The notes under the pieces were generated by a model. The model ran no database searches. It saw only the letters and a list, made by a program, of their open reading frames with translations, and was not told where the DNA came from. A DNA stretch of 64,000 bases from Sesamum alatum (Eukaryota > Streptophyta > Magnoliopsida > Lamiales > Pedaliaceae): NCBI GenBank assembly GCA_034509735.1, contig JACGWO010000001.1, positions 33,855,966 through 33,919,965 of the forward strand, given 5' to 3'. Within the stretch, counting starts at the first letter, position 1. Every line of letters begins with the position of its first letter. Positions 1 through 11,257 of this stretch are shown in pieces. The translations under genes were made by a program, and so were the position numbers.

Positions 1-432
1 GAATTCAGACTCTATGGTATAGTCTGCTGTGGTAGCTTGCTTGGAACCCTTCCAAGCAACCACGCCACCATTCAGTCTGAACACAAAACTAGACTGAGAC
101 TTGGCATCATCGTCATCTGACTGGAAGATAGCGTCGCTATAGTCATCCAGTATCAATTCTCCACCACCGTAGATCAAGAACATGTCCTTAGTCCTTTTCA
201 GGTACTTCAGGATAGTCTTGAATGCACTCCAGTGTGCCTCCCCGACACACGACTGATATTGAATAGTCACACTCAAAGCGAAAGCCATATCAGGTCTAGT
301 GCACTGGATAGCGTGCTGAATGCTGCCTACGGCTGAAGCATAGGGGATGTCCAACATCCGTTTAAGCTCCTCATCAGTCTTAGGAGACTGCTTCTTGGAC
401 AACTTAATTCCATGCCTCATAGGAAGGAATCC
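1..432 (-). pseudogene. D: RNase H region of copia pol (partial)
   Basis: Translated from the minus strand, this part follows the reverse transcriptase in frame after one stop: a CGA arginine codon has become TGA just before GFLP at about 433. It carries the linker with SPKTDEEL, a TRPDMAFALSV block and an RNase H start with DDDDAKSQS and the SKQATTADYTIES segment. The catalytic Glu block after TTADS is cut by the window edge. In a working element this domain degrades the RNA template during reverse transcription. Confidence 0.85.
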
Positions 433-1150
433 TCATTTTGAGTTCTCCATCTTGAATCTCTTCAAGACTTTCTCAATGTACGAGGATTGGGCCATTTGTA
501 ACATCCTTCTAGATCTATCCCTGTAGATCTTGATGCCAAGGATGTAGGATGCCTCGCCCATATCCTTTATGGAAAATTGTGTTGACAACCAGGCTTTAGT
601 GGTTCCCAACATCTTAGCATCATTCCCAATGAGCAAGATGTCATCCACGTAAAGCACTAGGAATACAACAGAGCTCCCACTGATCTTCTTGTATACACAA
701 GGATCAGACTCGTTCTTGATGAAATCATATCCCCGTATGACTTTGTCAAAACGTATGTTCCAGCTTTGGTAAGCTTGTTTGAGGCCATAGATGGACCTTT
801 GGAGATGGCAGACCTTCTGCTTTTCTCCAGTAGATGTGAAATCTTCCGGTTGATCCATATAGATCTCTTCCTCTATGAAGCCGTTGAGGAAGGCGATTTT
901 CACGTCCATCTGCCATATTTCATAGTCATACCATGCTGCTATGGCAAGTAGTATCCGAATGGACTTTGCCATTGCTATAGGCGAGTAAGTTTCCTCAAAA
1001 TTGACCCCGAGTCGTTGAGTGTAACCTTTCGCCACAAGCCTGGCTTTGAAGGTTGCAACCTCCCCGTCAGCTCCAAGCTTACGTTTTTAGACCCATTTAC
1101 ACCCTATGGGTTTTACCCCTTTGGGTGGGTCTACTAGGGTCCAAACCTGG
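433..1150 (-). pseudogene. D: copia reverse transcriptase
   Basis: The minus strand encodes VWTLVDPPKGVK, then WV followed by a stop where a Tyr codon is expected (WVYK in relatives), then RLVAKGYTQRLGVNFEETYSPIAMAKSI. Motif A is present as QMDVKIAFLNG and the catalytic box as LYVDD. Only the two point stops (WV*K near 1086 and K*G near 433) interrupt it, so it looks only modestly old. Both YVDD aspartates are intact. Known role of the family: RNA-templated cDNA synthesis in virus-like particles. Confidence 0.9.
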
Positions 1151-2400
1151 TTTGCACCCACCGAGTCCATTTCGGATCTCATGGCCTCAAACCACTTATC
1201 CGAATCGATGTCCGACATCGCTTCCCTGTATGTCTTCAGATCATTATCCTACAGACCGGTCAGGGCCACAAATCCGCACCAGTCAGGTGGTTGGGATACT
1301 CTGGCCGACCTATGATGGTCTAGAACAGCATCAGTGGGAACTACTGGCTTAGATGTAACTGCCACCTCATGGGGTACCTCACTTGAAGACTCAAGGAGCA
1401 CCTCATCGCGTCGACTATGATGGAAAACCCTTTTTCAAGAACGCTGCATTTCGCGAGACAAACACCTTTTGCTAGGAGGGATCATAGAAATAATGGCCCG
1501 CAGTTTCTTTCAGATATCCGACGAACTGCATAAACTAGACCTGGAGTCCAGTTTATCTCCCACTAATCTCTTGACATATGCGGGGCAACCCCACACTTTC
1601 AAGTATTTGTATGAGACAAGCTTGCGATGCCATATCTCATATGGCGTATGGGATATCTTCTTAGATGGTGCTGAGTTCAAAAGTTTGGCCGCTGTCTCAA
1701 GAGCATATCCCCAGAAGGATAAGGGGATTTTGGTAAAACTCATTATGGATCGGACCATGTCCAACAAGGTCCGATTCCTCCTTTCAGACACACTATTAAG
1801 CTATGGTGTTCCAGGAGGAGTCCACTGAGAGAATTCCATTCTCTTTTAGATAATCAATGAATTCTCTACTTAAACTCTCCACCTCGGTCCGACCGAAGGG
1901 CTTTGATCTTACGATCGATTTAGTTCTCTACTTCAAGTCTGTATTCCTTAAACCTTCCAATGGCTTCAGACTTGTACCTCATCAGGTAAACATAACCATA
2001 TCGTCAGTGATCATCGGTAAAGGTTATGAAGTACGAGTACCCACCCCTAGCCTGAGTATTTGATAGACCACAGACATCCGTATGGATCAAATCCAACAGA
2101 CCGTTGGCTAGCGTGCTTTGTGCAACAAAGGGTTTCTTGGACATCTTTCCCTTTAGACAGGATTCGCAGGACGGTAGGTTATCTAAATCGTCTATTTCTA
2201 GACTTTTTGAGTCCACCAACCTTCTTATCCTATCATTAGTAATATGACCTAACCTCGCATGCCAAATCTGTGTATTATCTTGATTATCATGTTTCCTTTT
2301 GTGTTCCACAGTCATAATCCAATTAGACTGTTGAAATATGTACAGACCGTTCACCAATGTACAAAGCAAATGAGACACACCATCATTTATAATATAAAAA
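1151..2400 (-). pseudogene. D: copia pre-integrase and integrase
   Basis: From 2378 leftward the minus strand shows the pre-integrase zinc-binding region (WHARLGHI ... CESCLKGKM), then HTDVCG with the first catalytic Asp, the ARGGYSYFITFTDDH segment, and at 1791-1510 MSERRNRTLLDM with the catalytic Glu, followed by ALETAAKLLN, HTPYEIWH and KYLKVWGCPAYVKRL. Frames change between 2004 and 1791, so there are indels in the core. A linker with SDIDSDKWFEAM joins it to the reverse transcriptase. Confidence 0.87.
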
Positions 2401-2533
2401 CCATTCTTTTGATGGTGAAAGAATAACCCTTCTTATCAAGGATAGGTATGGATACAATATTCTTAATCATGCTAGGTACATAGATACAGTTGTTGAGTAC
2501 AATCTTAACATGACTACTAATGGCTAACCCCAT

Positions 2534-3525
2534 TCATCCTACGGCTTCCTCAATAATGGCCTTGCCATCGCCTAGCCTCAGGATCATCTCATCCTTGGTA
2601 AGCCTTCTGCTTCTTTGCAGTGCCTGCCAATCATTGCAGATGTGGGCACCACACCCGGTATCCAATACCCATGAAGAAGAATTAGTTATCTTGTTTACTT
2701 CAACCACAAACATACCTTGATTGGAGAGGAGTTGTGGGCACTCCCTTTTCCAATGCCCCTTTCCTTTGAAATGCATGCAGACATCATTTGCCTTGGATCG
2801 CTGAGAACCACGGGCCTTCCCTTTCCCTTTGCCCATTCTCACCGGGGCTATAGGAGCGCGAGTAGGGGCCACAACTGTCTTTCCTTTTTCCTCCTTCCTC
2901 TTCCAGCATCCCCCCCTCTTGCCATTCGCCTTGGAGGTTGAAGCATATCCTATCAATACCGCCGGCGCCGACTTGTGGGTCGTCGCCTCGTATTGCACCA
3001 GCATGTTGATCAGCTCATGAATAGACTTCTCAAGTCCGTTCATGTTGTAGTTTACAACAAACGGGTCATAGGACGGAGGAAGTGACTGGAGGATCACGTC
3101 AATATATGTGTCATTGTTAAGTCCAGCTTTAAGCCCACCTAACAGACGATCCTTCAGCTAGCTTGGTGCCAAAGAATGCTTTTGTGGCGGCATATCTAAT
3201 GTGCCTGTCTGGAACCACAAAAATCTCGTTCATGCTGAGCATTATGGCGGAGATGTTGTCCAGCCTCTCATATTGGTTCTGGATGTCGTTAGACATGAAG
3301 CAAATATGATACTGCACACTTTCCGGTTGTCCTCATGCCATTTCTCAAACATCAAACGTTCTTCTGGTGTGGACCCCTCCGGTAAGTCGCTCGGCGGTAG
3401 CTCGTCCAAAACGTAGCCTTGGTTCTCGAAACCAAGGACAATCCTCAGGTTTCTTAACCAGTCCGAGTAGTTCGTTTCGTTAAACTTATTAGTCTCAAGT
3501 ACCATGGTCAAAGGATTCTTAGATA
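2534..3525 (-). pseudogene. D: copia gag and protease
   Basis: This is a UBN2-type copia capsid (LETNKFNETNYSDWLRNLRI, then YAATKAFFGTKLAEG and ILQSLPPSYDPFVVNYNMNG) followed by a zinc knuckle and protease. Three lesions are visible. The expected start codon before SKNPLTM is ATA instead of ATG at about 3523-3525. A frameshift lies near 3100-3240. In the knuckle CMHFKGKGHWKREC the second Cys is Phe. The protease active site WVLDTGCGAH is intact. Confidence 0.9.
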
Positions 3526-4570
3526 TATCTACATTTATAAAATGTAAAGCAGAAATCAGCAGATGATGGTAATATTATTATTCAAGTTGAAGACATGGTC
3601 TTTTAGTCTTTAACCCTCCCACTATTTATACGAAAGTTTACCACTCTCAAGTGAAGTTTCAGGAAATCATATCTGAGTGGGCTTGGGATCCACAAACGTG
3701 ATCTCCATGCCCCACTTTGACGATTCACATGAAGAACACCTCATGGGAGATATCCAATATCATTCTCATCCAATGAGATTCCCAAGATATTTTGCCTCAC
3801 CTATTCGCATGGTTTCGAGGACTCCAAGCGAACCATGTCACTCAGTGTTGGGCCCGACCCATCAACCAAATCATGCCTCAACTGTCGCCCCCACGACTCG
3901 TGAGACAGGGAAACAACGAGTGCAATCTCTTTGTTCACAACAATGGTGTAGCTTTTCCTTAGTCCAAATGTGCCACGACTCTTGAGACCACACTTGGGTA
4001 GTGGTAGCTTCCTCACTACATTGCTTTTGATGGAAGGCTCGGACAGATCAAAATACCATTTTGATCCAAGTCTGTTCTGGGCTTAATATTTAATTTGGTC
4101 CAACCAAATGAGAGTTTGATAATGACCGAGATGTCATCACATCAAGTGTTTTAGCATGCATAAATATCCAATATTCATAAAGCGTTTAAATAAATACGCT
4201 GCATGCAGTAAATCATAGCATACCCCTGTTAGGATGATCTCAAGCCCAACCTATGCGACCAACTGAGCCCGCAGTGAGTCTATGGCCTATCTAGGGTGGT
4301 CCTACACAATTACATAAGTAATAAACCCATTGTCATTTCAACGGGCCTTGTGGCTCTTCTTGTTTCACGCCTTGATGTTACACCTTGGGTTTCCGACTCT
4401 ATGGGCTTGTCAAAATAAAACCTCACCAAAGCTATCTACTCTCATTACATGTTAAAGTAATACATGGAAATAAATGAACAAGCCTTAACATTATGAGGCT
4501 AGAAAACCGGGAGATGATAGTTCCAAAACAAGAGGCACGCAGGCCCCACTTAATAGAATTGTAAATAAAC
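3526..4570 (-). other. D: untranslated leader of the copia element
   Basis: There is no open frame of note. It is homologous to the leaders of A, C, E and G. On the plus strand two copies of CCACGACTCGTGAGA-like sequence lie at 3891-3905 and 3973-3987 (82 bases apart; the second has one change), and the CACTG/CAGT-type hairpin lies near 4256-4282. The leader stops at about 4570, so the covarying hairpin and GC-rich island found further upstream in relatives are absent. Confidence 0.75.
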
Positions 4571-5040
4571 AACATTCCTCCATAAGGCAAACAGGATCAG
4601 TATCTGCATGAATTTGTGGCAATCGTGGCTCTTCATGCCGTGTATCCTCAACTCCGTCATGTCGATGCAACGGGTAGGGTTAGATGCGTACCCATCAGGA
4701 AACATCAACTCCAATCACATATCCTCCTATTCTACTCCTTTGTCAGGGTATATACTGCTTTAGGCATAACGTTCGGTCTTCGTTCGTCCACCTCAAGCTC
4801 CGGCCAGTTACATATGATCTTCAAATCCTTCCATGCATTCAAATTTTCCTTTGGTTTTGCCTTTATGTCCATTAAGTTGTTGATTATGTTGTCAAAGATA
4901 TTCTTCTCAATATCATGGTATCAAGATTGTGTCGTATCAGATGTGTTGCCTAGTACAAAAGATCCCAGAAGATGCTTTTTTTTTTTGTATACTTGTGGTC
5001 ATTGTTGTAGCCTGGTGCGAGTGTCAACGGTTATTCACAT
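4566..5040 (-). pseudogene. CACTA (En/Spm) TNP2-type transposase, central fragment
   Basis: Minus-strand translation in shifting frames gives KSIFWDLLY, LIRHNLDTM, then IEKNIFDNIINNLMDIK, RPNVMPKAVYTLTKE, and FPDGYASNPTRCIDM plus GMKSHDCHKFMQ. These are hallmark blocks of plant CACTA transposases (HNLDVMHIEKN and GMKSHDCHVFMQ). Frameshifts and stops (tag after TLTKE, tga in the next block) make it a pseudogene. The gene continues across solo LTR 1 into 9394-9557. The left boundary meets leader D at about 4566-4575. Confidence 0.88.
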
Positions 5041-8000
5041 TGTTAGAATAGGTGACCAGAAAGTCAATTAGATTGGCTGTTCTGGGAACTATTCGTCGAT
5101 CTTTATCAAAGTAATATTATACTGATGGATAAAGTAAGTATTCATCACTGGCAAAATGTGTGTTGTGCTTGCTACTCACATTGAATGGCGTTTCAATGTC
5201 ACAACAAATGCCCACAGACTGATTGGTTAAACCCATTGAGTTCAGCTGCGCATAGGTTGGCGGCTATGAAACCAACTCCTTGAGGGTCAGTCTGAAACGT
5301 TCTAAGTCAAGGACCTCGAGATTAGGCCTTGAGTGCCCTATAGAGACTTGCACTAAGTATTGCATTCACTGGGTGAGTGTCGAGTTTCTTCGATGCTAGA
5401 CGTAGGTCGTCTAGGCAATTTTAGTAGGTTAGTTGGCAAGGTAGTCGACTGACTGAATAGACTCACGGGAATCATCATATGGAAGCCTTGGAGGCTTGGT
5501 CGGTGTGAATGGAAGTCTCGGTTTTGATAGTATGAGATTAGTCCTCGGACTTGAGGAATCATGGAAGTCGCATGCATATGAAGGTTGTATCTTGGATCTG
5601 GCAAGAGGTGACCGTGTCTTTGATATGGTCATTATAAGCTTTGTCCATTGTAGCCGAAGTATGTAGTGAGGACGGTGGATTCCAAGACAGAATCTGTCCC
5701 CTGTCAGTATTTGACAGCTATGTCTCTTATGCGCTCTGAGATGGTTTCGACTCTTTAAGTCTACGGCCGTAGCGATTGGTCGAGTAGGGAATAGTTCCCT
5801 AGGTCAATGAATAGAGTAAACGAGTCTCGAGTTTGTAGCATAGTTGCCTAGTCCAGGATGGGAACCGACACCTAATTCCATGCCCTAGATTAAGGCCGGG
5901 AGATGGTTAACTGAAGGACTGTACCTGTATGGAATTCGGAGCCTAAATGTTCACGCCAACATTCACCTAGTCTCTGTTAGAATAGGTGACCAGAAAACCA
6001 ATAGGTTTGGCGATTTGTAACCTATTTGACAACTTGATGTATATGTAATATTATTATGTGATGAATAAAATGAGTGTTCGTCACTATTGGTGTCTACTTT
6101 ATTGCGCTCATTTCACATATGTTAAAATGGTATTTTACTTATATCGCAACAAAGTCCACATACCACGGTTAACAACTCATGCAGTTGGGCCACGCATTAG
6201 ATTGTGGTCATGAAACCAATTGATTGAGAGTTGGGTCTGAAACGTTCCAAGTCGAGGACCTCGAGACAGGGCATCGAGAGTCCTATTGAGACTTGCATCA
6301 AAAGTCATGTTCATTGTATGAGTGCCATGTTTCGTCGGCGATAGGCGTGGAACGCCTACACGATCTTCAAGGGTCGGTCGACTGGACTGACTCGCGGGGA
6401 TGATCATATGGAAGCCTTGGAGGCTTGGTTGGTATGATTGGATTTCCCCAGTTCTGTTAGTACGGGAGTAGTCCTCAGACTTGAGAAACCATGGCAGTCA
6501 CGTGGACAGGACGGCTGTATCCTGGATCTGGCGAGAGGTGATCATTCTGTATGATGATCATTATAGGTCTTGTCCAGTGCAGTCAGAATGTGTAGCGAGG
6601 ACGGTGGATTCCAAGAAGAGGATCTGTCCCCTGTTAGTATGTGACAGAGGTATCTCCTATGCACTCGGAGACATGTTCATGCTGTTTAAAACTGTGGCCA
6701 CAATGATCGGTCGAACAGGGAATGGTTTCCTGTATCGACACAATGAAGCATCCGTAGTCTCGAGTATTAAGCATAGATGCCTTGTCAAGGATGGGAACCG
6801 GCGCCTAATTCCATACCCTAGACTAAGGCCTGGAGATGGTAGAAGGAAGGACTGTACCCGTACGGAATCGGCGCCTAAATGTTCACGTCAATATTCACCT
6901 AGTCTCTAGTGCCATGGACCATTGCTAGACGACCACCCATGTAATGGGCCCTTGTGGGACACGGGCCCAAGTCTAGCTGAGGGTGAACCTAAAGGGTCAC
7001 ACACAAATCACCGAGAAGGTTGAGATATTGACTTGGAGTCAATCTCGAAGGATAAATAAGTAATTGGATTACTTAAAGGATAGTCCATTGGATGGACGGG
7101 CGGATATTGTATCGGGCCCTCGTTTAATTGGTAAAATGGATTTGTCGATTAAATATGGAAAGTCGACATGTTGGATCTTATGATTGAATTAAAAGACCAA
7201 CGGGAATAATTTAAGTTGACATCAAATTGGATTTAATTTTCTGTTTGTCGTAATTGGATTATGATAAAACCCAGTCCGTTAAATTTTGACCCGAGAGGAG
7301 AATTAATTCCTATTTTGGAATAGGAAGAAATTGGACTTCTTCCCATATTGAGCATGCCCGAAAATGCTCCATTGGAGGAAGCAAATTTAAGCCATGTTCC
7401 ATGCACGTTGGCGGTTGACTTGTCTCTTTTGGTAAGAGACAAATCAAACTCCAATCAAGCACTTCCCTTTTGGTATGATTTGATACCTTAAAAGTTGAAG
7501 AATTAATGGTGACTGATTGGGATGTATCTAGACATCCTTGGATGAACCTAGACACATTCCAATAATCACATTAATTATGTATATATATGAATATATACAA
7601 CACCTTGTGTATTAGAATCATAATTCATCTTTTCAAGGAAAAGTGAAGAAAAATTCGGCCCCCTCTCCTCTCTAACTCTCGGCCACTCTCTTTCTCTCCC
7701 ACTTGTGTTCTTCATTTGATCTTGGATCAAAAGGAAGAACAAAGTAGGTTTAAGAGAACACTAACTCATAGTATTTTTTCTCTTGAACCGATTCCTTCCT
7801 AAACCTATTTTCTTCTAGCAAGGAAAATGTGTGTTTCTTTCGGTGTGGTGTGGATCACCTTTGGAGAATCCATATGTTTGGATTTCGTGAGCATTCTGGA
7901 GAAGGAACAACGCAAGTAGCCGCGCACACGTAAATCATCAAAGGTAACGGTCTTTATCACGTTCTGATAGATTTATATTTCTTCTATGACCTATGTATTA

Positions 8001-9393
8001 TATGCTTCTATGTTAATACATTCTACATCGAACGCCTGGTTGAGCACCCAAGGGTACACCCCTTGGGATCACGTTTATTTAAATTGTTTAAATTTATGTA
8101 CTATCATGCTTTCTCGCTTCCGCTCGCGCTCCCAGGCGGATCTGCTTGTCCTTCAGTCTCTAGTGCCATGGACCATTGCTAGACGGCCACCCATGGTAAC
8201 GGGCGTTTCTGATTAATGGTTAATCAGAAATAATTAATTAAATTGAATTTAATTAATCCATTGTGTTGAACACAAGCCCAAGTCTAGCTGAGGGTGAACC
8301 TAAAGAGTCACACACAAATCACTATGGAAGTAGTGGAATTAATTTAGAATTAATTCAGGAAGAAGTGATATAATTTAATTGGATTAAATTAATTCAAGGA
8401 GAATATAAATGATTGGATCATTTATTGGGAAAATCCATTGGATGGATGGCCCAAGAATGAATTAATTGGATTAATTAATTTTGGGATTAATACCTTTAAA
8501 TTAATTGGATTAATTTATTGGGTTTCGTTTAATTAATTGATTGGATCAATTAATTAGTGTTTGAGCTTATGTTTATTTAATTAGATTAAATAAACTTTTG
8601 AATTTTGATAAGGTTTAAAATTAATTGGATTAATTTGAAATCCATGGATCACTTGATTTAATTGGTTTAAATCAAGACCGGTCAAAACCGATCCATAACT
8701 TGAAATCAAATCTCAAAGGTTTGATATAAGTTTAAGAGAAGTTGAAAGTCCTCCATGTACGCAATTATGTGGCTTGCCATGATGGCTAGGTGGTCCACAT
8801 ATTGTGCTAACATGTTTGGAGGTTGAGCACAAGTTGTGCATTAGTGTGTAGGTGGTTTTGGAAACTACCTACAACTACACAACACATGTATACACTTTTC
8901 AATTCCCTAACTTGCACTCTCTAGCACACAAGCCACGAAATTTTCCTGCATTTCTCTCCATTTTTTGAGTACTCTTTGAAGTTGATTCAAAATGAGAACA
9001 TGAGAAATACGTATACACTAATCAATAGTGTAATATGTATTTTGTTTTTTCCTTGATCTAGCTTCTACCTAGCAGTAGATCTAGATTTACTAGCCTAGTG
9101 TGGAGTGGATCGTTCTAACTTGAATCCTAAGGTGAACGAAAAGGAATGAAAAGGGATTGAAAGCTTGTTGCCGTTCTACATGTGAAACGAAAAGGTAATG
9201 TTACTATTTAAATTATTGTACCTTTTTGTTTCCTCCTCTAGCCACATATTCAAGCATATTTTTCTGTATGTTATTATGCTTTTTGAAATACACCCAACGC
9301 CCGAGAATTCAAAGGAAACACCCCTTTGAAATTGTTTTATTTTTATTTTATTTTACGCTTTCGCCGCGTTCCCGGACCGTACCGATTCTTTCA
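5041..9393 (+). mobile_element. Solo LTR 1 (copia subfamily II), interrupted
   Basis: It starts TGTTAGAATAGG at 5041 and ends GATTCTTTCA at 9393. No PBS or internal region follows, so it is a solo LTR. Flanks are cacat (5036-5040) and caaat (9394-9398), a five-base target duplication with one mismatch. Both sides are the same CACTA transposase reading frame, which independently proves the insertion. It is split at 5974/8156 by solo LTR 2. Without the insert it is about 2.17 kb. A U5 hairpin (TTCAAAGG ... CCTTTGAA) lies at 9308-9330. Confidence 0.92.
5975..8155 (+). mobile_element. Solo LTR 2 (copia subfamily I) inside solo LTR 1
   Basis: It runs from TGTTAGAATAGG to CTTGTCCTTCA, 2181 bp, with a perfect target duplication gtctc at 5970-5974 and 8156-8160. 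It has a TATA-rich stretch near 7573-7600 and the U5 hairpin CCCAAGGG-tacac-CCCTTGGG at 8047-8067. It belongs with the LTRs of A and C and with solo LTR 3. Open frames inside it (for example 6481-6909) are not genes: they recur with different ends in the sister LTRs. Confidence 0.95.
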
Positions 9394-9557
9394 CAAATGC
9401 AGGACTAAACTTTGCCACCCAATCATGGATTTGCTCTTCGGTCAGCCTCAACCGTGCAATCTTCTTTTTCACCCTATTTTTAGTGAAGGTTTTATTGTTC
9501 CTACGCTATTGTCCTCATATCACCGTATTGGTGCGCTCGTATACTTTACGATCAGAC
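9394..9557 (-). pseudogene. CACTA TNP2 transposase, upstream exon fragment
   Basis: Minus-strand translation reads RRNNKTFTKNRVKKKIARL, then LTEEQIHDWVAKFSPAF, and runs directly into solo LTR 1. On the other side of that LTR, at 5040, the frame resumes toward LAPGYNNDH and KSIFWDLLY. This matches the order in plant CACTA transposases (FTKNRV ... DWV ... FWDLPYW ... HNLDVMHIEKN). Two stops precede RRNN. A likely 3' splice site, a T-rich tract ending ttttttcag, lies at 9558-9570 on the minus strand. Confidence 0.8.
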
Positions 9558-9624
9558 CTGAAAAAACAAGTTGATTAGTGTTTCTGACAAAAAATCCCAA
9601 AATAACAAAAAGTAAAGAAACTAC
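9558..9624 (-). other. Putative short intron of the CACTA gene
   Basis: On the minus strand the stretch begins gtag and ends ttttttcag, 67 bases and T-rich. Removing it keeps the frame between the proline-rich exon on the right and the transposase fragment on the left. 67 bases is near the lower limit for plant introns, so this is an inference. Confidence 0.45.
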
Positions 9625-9976
9625 CTCGCCTCATCGAGGCTGAATTACTGGCACGCTGATGGTAGGGGGACTACTGGTGCAAGTGGTCGTTCAGGTAGTG
9701 GTGCAGTCCACGACGGGCCGGATCTACCGCCAGTATGGGCAGTAGACAGTCCGACCTCCTATGCAGCCGATGCCAGAGTAGATAGGTATACCTCCAATAT
9801 TGTGTCCTGTGCGACAACTGAGGGGTCGGCCGCTGGTGATGGTGGGGGTGGTTGAAACGCTACTTCCGCGACCTGGGAAGGAGCACAAGACAGGATTGGA
9901 ACTGGAGGGCAATGATCACAGCCTCGACCGCGGTCTCGTCCACATCCTGGGGGTGGCGGACGACCATAAACATGAT
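9625..9976 (-). pseudogene. Proline-rich exon-like sequence next to the CACTA transposase
   Basis: The minus strand reads DHVYGRPPPPGCGRDRGRG ... PVPILSCAPSQVAEVAFQPPPPSPAADPS, then a stop at about 9759, followed in the same frame by more Pro-rich codons and another stop. I do not recognise a domain. A T-rich tract ending atttatag at 9977-9985 looks like a 3' splice site. CACTA elements often carry a second, low-complexity gene besides the transposase. This could be that gene or a captured piece; the frame is compatible with joining to both neighbours. Confidence 0.4.
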
Positions 9977-11061
9977 CTATAAATATATAGAAATTATTAG
10001 TTTCTAATAATCTCAATTTTCTAATAAATATGTATATATATAAATATATATTATAAACAGATGTTTTCTAAAATGTATACTAAATCCAAAATTTTCCTAA
10101 ACTTTCTAAAAACACATGAAATTCACATAAAATCTTACAATAACATAAAGATACTTAATTTTCTAGAAAAATCTGAAAAAATATAGAAAAATTCCAAATA
10201 ATTTTTAGATTTTTAGAAATTACTAAATTTTCATAAATCTTAAATTCAAAAAAATTCTTAAAAAAATAACAAAAAAAACTCCCGAAAAAAATAGAGAAAA
10301 ATTCTGAAAATTTTTAGATTTATTAAAAATTACGTAATTTTCATAAAATCCTAAAAGCAAAAAAAAAAAAAAATCTTAAAAGTGACAAAAAAATACACAA
10401 AAATTCCAAATAATTTTTATTCTTTTTAAAGTTACATAATTTTCATAAAATCCTAAAATCAGAAAAATTCTTAAAAATTAAAAAAAGATTTTGAAAAAAT
10501 ACAGAAAAGTTCTAAAATTTTCTATATTTTTTTAAAATTATGTAATTTTCAGAAAACCCTAAATTCAAAATTTTTTTTAAAAATTACTGGGAAAATACAA
10601 AAGAAAAATCTAAATAATTTCATATTTTTATAAATTTAATTAATTTTCATAAAATCCTAAATTCAGAAAAATCCCTGAAAATTAAAAAAAAATCTGAAAA
10701 AGTATAGATTTTTTTTTGAAAATTTTGAGATCTTTTTATAATTATATAGTTTTCATAAAATCATAACTTTAGAATTTTTTAAAAATTACAATAAAATTCT
10801 TAAAAATTACAAAAAAATTCTAAAAAACTACCGATTCCAACAATATTTAATTTCATACATTTACAGAAATCCCAAAATATTTACAATATTCCAGCAATAA
10901 TCCAAAAATATGACATTTATGACATTTCATATATTTCAACAAATATTTACATAAATCATTTCATACATTTACAATATTCTAACAATAATCCAAAATATTT
11001 ATCAATTGAAAAATTAATACATTACAAATTAAAAAAAAATAAATTTAATAAAATTAGTAAC
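9977..11061 (-). repeat. AT-rich tandemly repeated stretch, possibly an intron
   Basis: About 1.1 kb of A-rich plus strand (T-rich on the minus strand) with no gene. A degenerate unit containing AATTTTCATAAAATCCTAAA recurs near 10219, 10328, 10437, 10543, 10631 and 10747, so the period is about 90-115 bases. A second unit with CATACATTTACA recurs at about 10855 and 10964. On the minus strand it starts gttact and ends atttatag, compatible with a U-rich plant intron joining the exon-like pieces on either side. Confidence 0.55.
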
Positions 11062-11215
11062 CTCTCGTTTGGTGAATGGAGTGCTGCTGTCGAACGGCAG
11101 TGGCAAGAGCAGACGAGTGGCAGAGGGGAGGGTCAAAGGCGACAAGCGGAGGGGCAGTAGCAGTAGTGTTGGCAGTAAAGGGTGGCGTGCGAGGGGCGGT
11201 GGAGGGGCAAGTGGG

Positions 11216-11257
<42 letters not shown>

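Larger units (their letters stand above)
1..4570 (-). mobile_element. Ty1/copia retrotransposon D, truncated, reverse
   Basis: On the minus strand the order is leader (from about 4570), gag, protease, integrase, reverse transcriptase and RNase H, which is the Ty1/copia order. The RNase H end runs off the left window edge. No LTR or primer site is present on the right: leader homology stops at about 4563-4575 and CACTA transposase sequence begins, so the 5' LTR was lost or lies elsewhere. Damage is mostly point mutations, so this was a rather complete copy. The closest relatives in the window are A (41243-44549) and C (63643 onward). Confidence 0.9.

Noticed and set aside
4616..5071. 151-codon plus-strand frame
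   Set aside because: It is the antisense shadow of the CACTA transposase fragment, which is clearly readable on the minus strand, and it runs across the LTR 1 boundary.
6481..6909. 142-codon plus-strand frame in solo LTR 2, with relatives at 17201, 38200 and 60158
   Set aside because: Similar text recurs because the LTRs are homologous, but starts, stops and lengths differ in each copy and indels break the frame. I see no sign of coding selection.
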